A DNA stretch of 13,057 bases from PALSA-607 sp036510735 (GTDB taxonomy: Bacteria; Actinomycetota; Actinomycetes; Acidothermales; Acidothermaceae). Location: contig DATCDK010000212.1 of the NCBI GenBank assembly GCA_036510735.1, forward strand, positions 1-13,057. The letters run 5' to 3'. A model generated the notes under the pieces. It saw only the letters and a list, made by a program, of their open reading frames with translations, had not been told where the DNA came from and did not search any database. Below, in pieces: positions 1 to 5,383 of this stretch; within the stretch, counting starts at the first letter, position 1, and each line of letters opens with the position of its first letter. A program made the position numbers and the translations under genes.

Positions 1-1
1 G

Positions 2-184
2 CTCGCCGGTGCGGTCGCAATCGCCATGGCAGCGGCCTATGTCGTCATCTCACTCATCTTGATCCTGGGACTGCGCCTTCCGCGGATACCGACCCTCGTT
101 GTCGGGGGTGGCGTCCTGTGCGCTGCCGTGGTGTCTACTTCGATCGCCTATGGCGTCTCGGCCCGAAAGTCGCGGCAGGGGTAG
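2..184 (+). CDS. C-terminal fragment of an integral membrane protein
   Basis: This frame is open from the left edge and stops at TAG 182-184, giving the last 60 residues of a protein whose start lies outside the window. The fragment is strongly hydrophobic. One membrane segment covers roughly visible residues 2-24 (alanine-, valine- and isoleucine-rich, ending in LILILGL). A short basic turn with LRLPRIP follows, then a second segment at about residues 32-52, and a basic tail ending SARKSRQG. By the positive-inside rule both the turn and the tail carry positive charge, so topology is not settled. The fragment is too short to name the family; a transporter or small polytopic membrane protein fits, but no signature is visible. 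A 9-bp perfect hairpin begins on the stop codon, suggesting the transcription unit ends here. Confidence 0.6.
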   Translation, partial: LAGAVAIAMAAAYVVISLILILGLRLPRIPTLVVGGGVLCAAVVSTSIAYGVSARKSRQG

Positions 185-201
185 ACGCCCGAGGCGTCTA
201 C
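181..201 (+). terminator. Hairpin overlapping the stop codon, probable terminator
   Basis: GTAGACGCC (181-189) and GGCGTCTAC (193-201) form a perfect 9-bp stem with a three-base loop, CGA. The left arm contains the TAG stop of the membrane protein. No T-tract follows, as is common for actinobacterial hairpin terminators. The position exactly at the gene end supports a terminator role. Confidence 0.6.
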
Positions 202-356
202 GGTTCGCGACCGCGCTCTCGGCCAAGCGGCGACTTCCGCACGTACTACTTTCGGCACGACCGCGAACGCGCGTCAATGCGGCATTATCGGGCGATGTGA
301 CCTGCTCTACCTGAGTGAATGCTTTGGTCGGTGAAGCCTGTGGTCGCGACTTCTCG

Positions 357-368
357 CCGGATATCCGG
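357..368. promoter_or_regulatory. 12-bp perfect palindrome at the propeller gene start
   Basis: CCGGATATCCGG is a perfect 12-bp palindrome whose last base is the first base of the GTG at 368. It could be a regulator half-site pair in the 5' region of the following gene, but there is no second copy and no regulator nearby to link to it. The rest of the 183-bp gap (185-367) shows the terminator stem at its left end and no convincing -35/-10 pair or Shine-Dalgarno sequence. Confidence 0.25.
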
Positions 369-1759
369 TGCGCATACAGTCGCTGGGACAATCGCAGCAA
401 AGCGACCTGAGGATAGAGGTCACTGCCATCGGCGACGTTGTAGGTCACGACCCGGCGCGATGGCCTCGGCCACGGCGATCGCTGGTGATCGCGGTGGCCG
501 TGGTGGTTGTGCTGGCCAGCGGCGTGACTTGGCTCGCCGTCGCGGGAAGAAAAGCGCACTCTGCCGGCAAGCCGTTCGGTGCGCTGCCGACTGCGGCGGT
601 TTCGTCACCGGGCATCGCGACGGTAAGCCCGAGCGTGTCTGCGCCAGTGAGCAGCAGCCCATCCGGACCGGTAAGCAGCCCGCCCGGACCGGTGGGCGCG
701 AGCACGTTCGTGGCGACCTTCTCACCGTCTTCTGTGCCGCCGCCGGCGTTGGTGGGTCCGGCTCCCACAAACACCGGTATCCGGATGCTCGTGACGTCCA
801 ACACCGCGTTTGGGGGTGTCGGGATCTTTGCCCTCGACGGTGGGGCGATATCAACAGTGCGCGGCTTCCCCGCGGGTGGCTGCCCGGTGGTCCGCGCCTT
901 TCGGATACCGGGCACGGAGCAATGGGCAGTGGTCTGGCAACCCGCCGACAATGCGTCGGCGCCGTGCGGATTGGGACCCGGCCAGCTGTACATCATCGAC
1001 GCCGCCAGGTCGACGGCGCACCTGGTCGGGTCAGAACAGGGTGTCGTTGCTGCTGATCGAGGCTCGGTGTGGACCGTCACTGGCGTCGATCTGCTGCCCG
1101 GCCAGCAACTCTCGGTCCCCGAACAGGTGCAACGGATCAGCCTGACCGGTGCAGTTCTTAGCCGCGTCTACTCCCTGCCGTTGGGGTGGACGGTGATGAA
1201 AGGCCTCACCCCTGACCTGCTGCTTCTCGCCCGCGACCTGGCAAACGGACTCGACAACTGGGAGGCGTGGCAACCCAGCACAGGCACTGTTCTCGGTCAA
1301 TACGAGCGGGTGCTCGCGGCGAACGCAGGCGTCGTCGCCTGGGTGAACAACACCTGTGCGCCGGACAACTGCCCCATTCACCTCAGCCCACCATCGGGTG
1401 GCGCTGACCGCACAGTCTCCCTGCCCGCAGGCGCGTATGCCTACGACGGTTCGCTCAGCGACGACGGCACCTACCTCGCGCTATCGCTTAGTACCGGACG
1501 CGACACCCAAGGGGCCACCGACCAAGACACCGGCGTCCTGGTCGACATGGCTTCGCGAGCCGTCCACCCGATCCAGCAGACCAAAATTCCCGCCGGTGAA
1601 ACGGGGAGCCTGTCACTGAACTTCGGACCGAACGGATGGGTCATCGTCAGCACCCCTGGGCCCAACGTGACCAGCCAACTCGCCGCATACAACCCAACCA
1701 CCAACAGCTTCGTGGTCTGCCGACACCTTCCGCCCGCGGACGAATCCATGGCCTTCTAG
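368..1759 (+). CDS. Exported single-TM beta-propeller-like protein, function unknown
   Basis: The protein has up to 463 residues. A basic N-terminal stretch (RWPRPRRS, residues 31-38) is followed by one membrane segment at about 37-59, rich in V, A and I, giving an N-in/C-out anchor. Residues 73-133 form a Ser/Pro/Gly/Val-rich linker with a repeated SGPVSSPPGPVG-type element, as expected for a spacer through the cell wall. Residues 137-450 are predicted beta-rich, with recurring VVxVW, GQLYIID, LLLLARD, VVAWV, YLALSLS and WVIVST strands, which resembles a TolB/WD-like propeller. Cys172/Cys200 and Cys330/Cys335 could form disulfides outside the cell. The start is uncertain: GTG at 368 has no Shine-Dalgarno sequence, and there is no obvious ATG before the TM segment. 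The true N-terminus may be up to about 20 codons shorter without losing the anchor. It is followed by a convergent gene pair. No enzyme motif is seen, and a sensor or surface-binding role is only inference. Confidence 0.75.
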   Translation: MRIQSLGQSQQSDLRIEVTAIGDVVGHDPARWPRPRRSLVIAVAVVVVLASGVTWLAVAGRKAHSAGKPFGALPTAAVSSPGIATVSPSVSAPVSSSPSGPVSSPPGPVGASTFVATFSPSSVPPPALVGPAPTNTGIRMLVTSNTAFGGVGIFALDGGAISTVRGFPAGGCPVVRAFRIPGTEQWAVVWQPADNASAPCGLGPGQLYIIDAARSTAHLVGSEQGVVAADRGSVWTVTGVDLLPGQQLSVPEQVQRISLTGAVLSRVYSLPLGWTVMKGLTPDLLLLARDLANGLDNWEAWQPSTGTVLGQYERVLAANAGVVAWVNNTCAPDNCPIHLSPPSGGADRTVSLPAGAYAYDGSLSDDGTYLALSLSTGRDTQGATDQDTGVLVDMASRAVHPIQQTKIPAGETGSLSLNFGPNGWVIVSTPGPNVTSQLAAYNPTTNSFVVCRHLPPADESMAF

Positions 1760-1826
1760 CGCACCTCTGCCCGCGGCGGCACCACGGTCTTGGCAGACGA
1801 TTCCCGACGTCATCGATGCTCGACAC

Positions 1827-1844
1827 CGCGCGACGACTCGCGCG
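1827..1844. terminator. GC-rich hairpin between convergent genes
   Basis: CGCGCGA (1827-1833) and TCGCGCG (1838-1844) pair over 7 bp around the loop CGAC. The hairpin sits in the 170-bp gap between the plus-strand propeller gene (stop 1759) and the minus-strand SRPBCC gene (stop 1930), where a bidirectional terminator is expected. There is no T-tract on either side, so this is a structural candidate only. Confidence 0.4.
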
Positions 1845-1929
1845 CACGGCGGCAGAAGCGGACGTTTCGGCGGGCGCTGGTGTGGTCGCCCGAGCCCCAT
1901 GCGATGACGGCGATCAGCGGCCGGTGCGG

Positions 1930-2451
1930 TCAAGAGCTTGGCGGCCCGCTTTGAAAGGGCATCTGCTCGCCGGTCTCCAGGATGGTCTTGAGTCCGCTGA
2001 GGATTTCGCTCCAACCGCCGCCGGCTCCGCCCGACTCGTGGTCTCCCCGTAGCACCGCTGCCCACATCGGCGCTCCGGTGACGTCGTGGGTCACGGTCAG
2101 ACGAGTGACTCCGCCACGCACGGGCGCGATATCGAAGGTGACTTGGGTGAAGGCTTCGGCCGCCATCTCCGGTGTCATGGTCATCCGCCAGGTCTGGATC
2201 AGCTTGTGCGGCGGGTCGGCTTCGATGACTTCGCCGTCGCTGATGACGTCGGGGCAGCCCATCGCCTTCATGCCTTCGTTCGCATACACCCGGAACGCGC
2301 CGCCGGTCTTCAGTTCGTAGTCCACGAGCATCGCGTAGCCGTATTTCGCTGTCCATTCCGGCGTTGTGATGGCTTCCCAGATCGCTTCAGCGCTGGCCCG
2401 AATGTAGGTGCGATAGACCTGGACAGTCGTCTCCGCAGTTTCGGTAGTCAT
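1930..2451 (-). CDS. AHSA1/SRPBCC-domain protein
   Basis: The 173-residue protein belongs to the START-like SRPBCC superfamily, in the branch related to the Aha1 C-terminal domain. Family features visible are an opening strand and helix (VYRTYIRASAEAIWEAITTP, about residues 12-31), then WTAKYGY, a GGAFRVY strand near 50-56, DGEVIEADPPHKLIQTWRM (about 72-90), a TRLTVTHDV strand near 115-123, and the long C-terminal helix GGWSEILSGLKTILETG (about 145-161). The fold is a helix-grip cavity that binds hydrophobic ligands or lipids; no catalytic residues can be assigned. ATG 2451 overlaps the ArsR stop as ATGA, and GGAG lies 7 bases upstream, so it is translated from the ArsR message. ArsR/SRPBCC pairs are widespread in actinobacteria, and the ligand is usually unknown. 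The gene is full length and nothing in it looks broken. Confidence 0.88.
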   Translation of the reverse strand: MTTETAETTVQVYRTYIRASAEAIWEAITTPEWTAKYGYAMLVDYELKTGGAFRVYANEGMKAMGCPDVISDGEVIEADPPHKLIQTWRMTMTPEMAAEAFTQVTFDIAPVRGGVTRLTVTHDVTGAPMWAAVLRGDHESGGAGGGWSEILSGLKTILETGEQMPFQSGPPSS

Positions 2452-2765
2452 GTGGGTTTCTCCAGTGCGGTTTTGAGGTCGGCGAGTGCCGAGACTCGGC
2501 GCTCGTACTTGCCGATCCAGCGGTTGTGGATCAGATGAATCGGGACTGGATTGAGGAAGTGATGCTTCTCCCGGCCGGAACGATGGGTGACCACAAGCCC
2601 TGCGTCTTCGAGGATCCGAAGGTGCTTCATGACCCCGATTCGGGTCATGTCCACCTCGGCTTCGAGTTCACGCAACGTGCGGCCCTCGCGTTCAAAGAGC
2701 AAGTCCAACAACAAACGACGGGTTGGATCGGCGAGCGCCTTGAACACACCGTTGTCGTCCTTCAC
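2448..2765 (-). CDS. ArsR-family winged-helix repressor
   Basis: From GTG 2765 this is a 105-residue helix-turn-helix protein. Features are FKALADPTRRLLLDLL (residues 8-23), a second helix RTLRELEAEVDM (29-40), the recognition helix TRIGVMKHLRILEDAGLV (41-58) and the wing VVTHRSGREKHHFLN (58-72). There is no cysteine anywhere, so the classic ELCVCDL metal site is missing and metal sensing is unlikely. This matches the ArsR subgroup that precedes SRPBCC genes. A TTG at 2777 could extend the protein by four residues, but it overlaps the -10 box. GTG 2765 lies where transcription should begin, so a leaderless mRNA starting at this codon is the better model. The stop overlaps the next ATG by four bases. 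The protein probably represses its own operon through the palindrome at 2779-2798. Confidence 0.88.
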   Translation of the reverse strand: MKDDNGVFKALADPTRRLLLDLLFEREGRTLRELEAEVDMTRIGVMKHLRILEDAGLVVTHRSGREKHHFLNPVPIHLIHNRWIGKYERRVSALADLKTALEKPT

Positions 2766-2773
2766 ACCCCCAC

Positions 2774-2803
2774 ACAATAGGTAACCATGTGGTTACCTGT
2801 CAA
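2774..2803 (-). promoter_or_regulatory. ArsR/SRPBCC promoter with embedded 20-bp operator
   Basis: On the minus strand a consensus -35 TTGACA (2803-2798) and a -10 TATTGT (2779-2774) are separated by 18 bases. The spacer is filled by a perfect palindrome, read on the plus strand as AGGTAACCATGTGGTTACCT (2779-2798), with two 9-bp arms and a two-base centre. Transcription would start about 7 bases below the -10, near 2767-2765, next to the GTG start of the repressor. A dimeric ArsR protein bound here would block RNA polymerase directly. The promoter elements and symmetry are seen in the sequence; autorepression is inference from the family. Confidence 0.75.
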
Positions 2804-3057
2804 GGAATCGCCGACGCGCTCGCTGCGAGTCAGGCCTTACGAGTGCGCGCTCTCGGCACGAATGCGCGCCACAGCGACATGTGTGAGCGATGGCCGGTGT
2901 CGTTGCTGCAAGGACAGGTTCGACGCGGTCGCGCAGGGCGGCCACCGTTCCGGTGCCGGCAAGGAAGTCGTAGTGGACGTCAATGAGAAGAGCGCGCAGC
3001 GCGGCCGCGATCCGTCACCGTCAGACATCGCGGACCGCCGTTCAGCTACGACATTGG
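2804..3057. other. Intergenic region without a convincing gene
   Basis: This gap of about 250 bases separates the four-TM protein gene from the ArsR promoter. Several frames are open, as expected at this GC content, but none has a start with a Shine-Dalgarno sequence or a recognisable protein. The minus-strand frame 3014-2793 (73 codons plus stop) has protein-like composition but no ATG or GTG near its beginning; it may be a gene remnant. Confidence 0.4.
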
Positions 3058-3080
3058 GAGCCCGCATCTGCGGCCCGCTC
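3058..3080 (-). terminator. Imperfect hairpin just after the four-TM protein gene
   Basis: Immediately below the TGA at 3084-3082, GAGC/GCTC (3058-3061 and 3077-3080) and CCGC/GCGG (3062-3065 and 3070-3073) can pair with a three-base bulge and a four-base loop. Position favours a terminator, but the stem is broken and no T-tract follows. Confidence 0.3.
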
Positions 3081-3081
3081 G

Positions 3082-3876
3082 TCAGGCCGTGGTTATGCGC
3101 CGGCGTGTGGATTGTAGGTATGCGAACGCGTAGCTCACGCAGACGATCAGAGCGACGACGGCCGCGGACAACCATTTCCCTGCACCGTTGCCGTGCGACA
3201 CGCGGATGGCGTCGGCGGCCAGCGCGGCCAGCGCGATGGTGGCTGCGCCGAAGATAGCGACGGCGGACAATGCAGTGCTCGGCATGGGTGGGCTGATCAG
3301 GGGTGCGTGCCGAACCCGGCGACGCACCGCGATCACTGCGAGCACCACCACCCCAAGGAATCCCGCGGCATACCGCGCGTTCAAGCCATCGGCCAAAGAC
3401 TCCGCCAAGTAGGCGTTCGCGCAGGTTGCGGCATGTGGGTGCAGCGACATCCAGTAGCGGCACGACGACGCCGGGTAGGTCGTGCCCGGCGGGCCGGCGA
3501 ACATGAACCGAAGGCCCCACAGTGAGGTCATCGCCCGCGCGATCAGCCCGCTGACACCGATCGCCACCAGCCCAACGCCTGCCAGCGGCGCAAGCTGCGT
3601 GGCTGCCCGGCGCAGCATCACCGTGAGCGGCGGCATCGGTTTCGGTGGTGCGCTCGCGGTCCACAACTTTGCGACCCGCTCGGCCGGGCCGAATCTGGCA
3701 ACCGCCGCAAGCGCGGCGTCATCGCGCTCAACTCCGCGCGCGACTGCCTGCTCGACGTCGCTGTAGAGATGGGCTTCGGTTTCGGTGAGCATCCGGCGAA
3801 CCGCACCGGCTTCACCGACGAGGCCTGCCAACAGTTCGTCCAGGTAGGTCTCGATGATGTCGGAGCGCTCATTCAT
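3082..3876 (-). CDS. Permease-prefix (HAAS-type) four-TM membrane protein
   Basis: The 264-residue protein is the partner of the PadR regulator. Residues 1-75 form a soluble helical prefix, with YLDELLAGL, VRRMLTETEAHL and a DAALAAVARFGPAERVA segment. This is the signature of the HAAS/permease prefix domain found in proteins encoded next to PadR genes. Membrane segments follow at about 94-114, 168-184, 203-225 and 233-254. The loop between TM1 and TM2 (about 115-167) is long and holds two cysteines, Cys139 and Cys152, possibly an extracytoplasmic disulfide. A basic tail (STRRRITTA) ends the chain. ATG 3876 is chosen because it forms ATGA with the PadR stop and has GGGAG 7 bases upstream; the longer open frame upstream is just the padR region read in another frame. 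In known PadR/HAAS pairs the prefix is thought to interact with the regulator or another membrane partner. The transported or sensed substrate here is unknown. Confidence 0.82.
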   Translation of the reverse strand: MNERSDIIETYLDELLAGLVGEAGAVRRMLTETEAHLYSDVEQAVARGVERDDAALAAVARFGPAERVAKLWTASAPPKPMPPLTVMLRRAATQLAPLAGVGLVAIGVSGLIARAMTSLWGLRFMFAGPPGTTYPASSCRYWMSLHPHAATCANAYLAESLADGLNARYAAGFLGVVVLAVIAVRRRVRHAPLISPPMPSTALSAVAIFGAATIALAALAADAIRVSHGNGAGKWLSAAVVALIVCVSYAFAYLQSTRRRITTA

Positions 3877-4196
3877 GGCGTCGCTCCCAACACGGCACCG
3901 ACACCCACGGCGAACTGGGTCCACTCGGTGCGCCGCGCCTGCAGCGAACGGCGGCCCTGCGGTGTCAGTCGGTAGACACGACGCCGCCGCGGACCCTGCT
4001 CGTCCCATTCGCTTGCCAACAAGCCCTGGCGTTCCAGCCTGTGCAAGGCCGGATACACAGTGCCCTCGGCCAGCGCGAACGCACCGTCGCTTCGGTCCCG
4101 CAAACCACACACCACCTGATACCCGTGCGCAGGCGCGTGATCGAGCACCTGCAACAGCAACAGGTCGAGATGGCCCTTCAACGGCTCATTGCTCAT
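3873..4196 (-). CDS. PadR-family transcriptional regulator
   Basis: From ATG 4196 this is a 107-residue winged-helix protein of the short PadR-s2 type. It begins MSNEPLKGHLDLLLLQVL (residues 1-18), followed by HGYQVVCGLRDRSDGAFALA, the recognition helix region EGTVYPALHRLERQGLLASEW (44-64), and the wing GPRRRRVYRLTPQGRRSL (68-85). EGTVYPAL plus YRLT...G is the family's hallmark. Upstream ATG 4205 and a GTG- or TTG-type start near 4232 are in frame. ATG 4196 is preferred because the family starts here and because a -10 box lies exactly 7 bases upstream. The stop overlaps the four-TM gene by four bases, so the two proteins are made together. PadR proteins usually repress their own operon until a ligand releases them; which signal acts here cannot be read from the sequence. 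Confidence 0.88.
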   Translation of the reverse strand: MSNEPLKGHLDLLLLQVLDHAPAHGYQVVCGLRDRSDGAFALAEGTVYPALHRLERQGLLASEWDEQGPRRRRVYRLTPQGRRSLQARRTEWTQFAVGVGAVLGATP

Positions 4197-4203
4197 GCCT
4201 AGC

Positions 4204-4232
4204 ATTGTGGGGTATGCCACCGTTAGTTTCAA
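4204..4232 (-). promoter_or_regulatory. Promoter of the padR operon, leaderless type
   Basis: Minus-strand TTGAAA (4232-4227) and CACAAT (4209-4204) are separated by exactly 17 bases, matching 5/6 and 4/6 of the sigma-70 consensus. The A of ATG 4196 lies 8 bases below the -10, where transcription normally starts, so the mRNA is probably leaderless. A short ATGC-TAG-GCAT inverted repeat spans 4205-4195 and could be a PadR half-site pair, though it is too short to be sure. Confidence 0.6.
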
Positions 4233-4492
4233 GCCCCGTCATTGGCCCAGATGACGCCTTGACGTCGTCCGGCCCCTCAAAGGTGGGTTGAGGCAGCAGC
4301 AGTGATGCGCCCGGAACCCTGTCCCGCTGCGTCTAATCAGCTGAGCAGACCCCACTTTGCCCGACGAAAATGGGCCACACGACCGTGCCGGCTCCAACAT
4401 CCTCAACTCGGCATCGCGTTTGCCCAGCACGCCCGCGCGGCCAAGCCCTTCCTGTTGTACGAGTGGCGACAGGGTCGGGCGACGCACGATAC
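4233..4492. other. Intergenic region between the ALDH-like gene and padR
   Basis: This 260-base gap lies between two genes on the minus strand. No supported gene is visible. The one secondary structure noticed is a 6-bp stem, CCTCAA/TTGAGG (4275-4280 and 4288-4293) with a seven-base loop, about 200 bases below the end of the aldehyde dehydrogenase operon. It is a weak terminator candidate. Confidence 0.35.
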
Positions 4493-5380
4493 CTAGACGC
4501 CGAGTGGATGCCAGACGGTCTTGGTTTCGAGGAAAGTGGTCAGCCGATCGGTACCGGGGTCGCGTGACCAGTCGGGCTCCACGTCGTCCGGCCTTCTTAC
4601 TCGCTTGAGATTGTCGGCAGCTGCCACCTCGAGGTCGCGCCAAAGCGCGAGCGGGGCGCCGGTGAGATCGAGGCCGTTGACGTCGGCGTGTGACGCGAGC
4701 CAGGGTGCCACCTCGGCGACCCGGCCGGTCAGCATGTTGACGACGCCGCCGGGCAGATCGGACGTCGCGAGCACCTCGGTCAACGTGATCGCCGGTAGTG
4801 GTCGCAGCTCACTTGCGAGGACGACGGTGGTGTTGCCGGTGGCGATCGCCGGCATCAGTACAGACACCAAGCCAAGCAGGCTGGACGTCGAGGGCGCGAC
4901 GATCGCGACGATGCCGGTCGGTTCGGGTACGGAGAAGTCGAAGAACGGACCGGCCACGGGGTTCGCTGCGCCGACGACCTGGGCCACCTTGTCTGTCCAG
5001 CCGGCGTACCAGACGACGCGGTCGATCGCGGCGTCGACGGCAGCTGCTGCTGCGTCGGGCTTGCCGCCCTCGGCTTCGCGCACCTCGGTGACGAACTGGT
5101 CGCGGCGACCTTCCATGACCTCGGCGACGCGGTACAGCACTTGCCCGCGGTTGTAAGCGGTCGCGCGCGACCATCCGCCAAATGCGGCCCGCGCTGCAAC
5201 AACTGCATCGCGAGCGTCCTTGCGTGATGCGAGTGCGGCGTTCGCAGCGAAGTCGCCGTGGTGATTGGTGACGGGGTAGCTGCGCCCCGACTCACTACGC
5301 GGGAATGCGCCGCCGATGTAGAGCTTGTAGGTCTTGCGGACGCCGATCCGGTCTGCCTCGTCGGACTTCTTCGCTCTCAT
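4493..5380 (-). CDS. Shortened aldehyde-dehydrogenase-like protein, probably catalytically inactive
   Basis: The 295-residue protein matches the N-terminal, cofactor-binding part of the aldehyde dehydrogenase superfamily. YKLYIGGAF (18-26), AVVAARAAFGGWS (59-71), YNRGQVLYRVAEVME (76-90) and WYAGWTDK (124-131) align with its full-length neighbour. Catalytic features are lost. The PWNF segment is PSTS (163-166), so the oxyanion-type Asn is Thr165. The KPAE lysine is Ala189. The ELGGK glutamate is absent, and the chain contains no cysteine, so the thiol nucleophile is missing. It ends with its own tail (ETKTVWHPLGV), and the reading frame is clean with a GGGAAAG Shine-Dalgarno-like site three bases after the upstream stop. 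That argues for a maintained protein rather than decay. It is third in the deoC-ALDH operon. A role as structural or regulatory partner of the active ALDH is inference; a recent truncation is the alternative. Confidence 0.8.
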   Translation of the reverse strand: MRAKKSDEADRIGVRKTYKLYIGGAFPRSESGRSYPVTNHHGDFAANAALASRKDARDAVVAARAAFGGWSRATAYNRGQVLYRVAEVMEGRRDQFVTEVREAEGGKPDAAAAAVDAAIDRVVWYAGWTDKVAQVVGAANPVAGPFFDFSVPEPTGIVAIVAPSTSSLLGLVSVLMPAIATGNTTVVLASELRPLPAITLTEVLATSDLPGGVVNMLTGRVAEVAPWLASHADVNGLDLTGAPLALWRDLEVAAADNLKRVRRPDDVEPDWSRDPGTDRLTTFLETKTVWHPLGV

Positions 5381-5383
5381 CGC

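Noticed and set aside
319..1056. Plus-strand 245-codon open frame overlapping the exported propeller gene
   Set aside because: Its product is a low-complexity Arg/Gly/Cys-rich chain. The competing frame has a TM segment, linker and beta-rich domain with normal composition.
2448..2765. Arsenic or heavy-metal resistance regulator
   Set aside because: The protein has no cysteine and no ELCVCDL motif, and the partner gene is SRPBCC, not a metal transporter or reductase.
2837..3664. Long minus-strand open frame of 275 codons
   Set aside because: It lies in another frame of the four-TM protein gene, is Arg/Pro/Ala-rich with no membrane or domain pattern, and is typical of shadow frames at high GC.
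3877..4110. N-terminal extension of the four-TM protein by 78 codons
   Set aside because: The extension is the padR coding region read in another frame. ATG 3876 has a ribosome site and the typical ATGA overlap.
4275..4293. 6-bp stem as terminator of the deoC operon
   Set aside because: It is about 200 bases past the last stop, with a short stem and no T-tract; kept only as a remark in the intergenic entry.
4493..5380. Frameshifted or sequencing-error fragment of a full ALDH
   Set aside because: The catalytic half is not found in any other frame in the following 260 bases, and substitutions at key residues occur well before the end.
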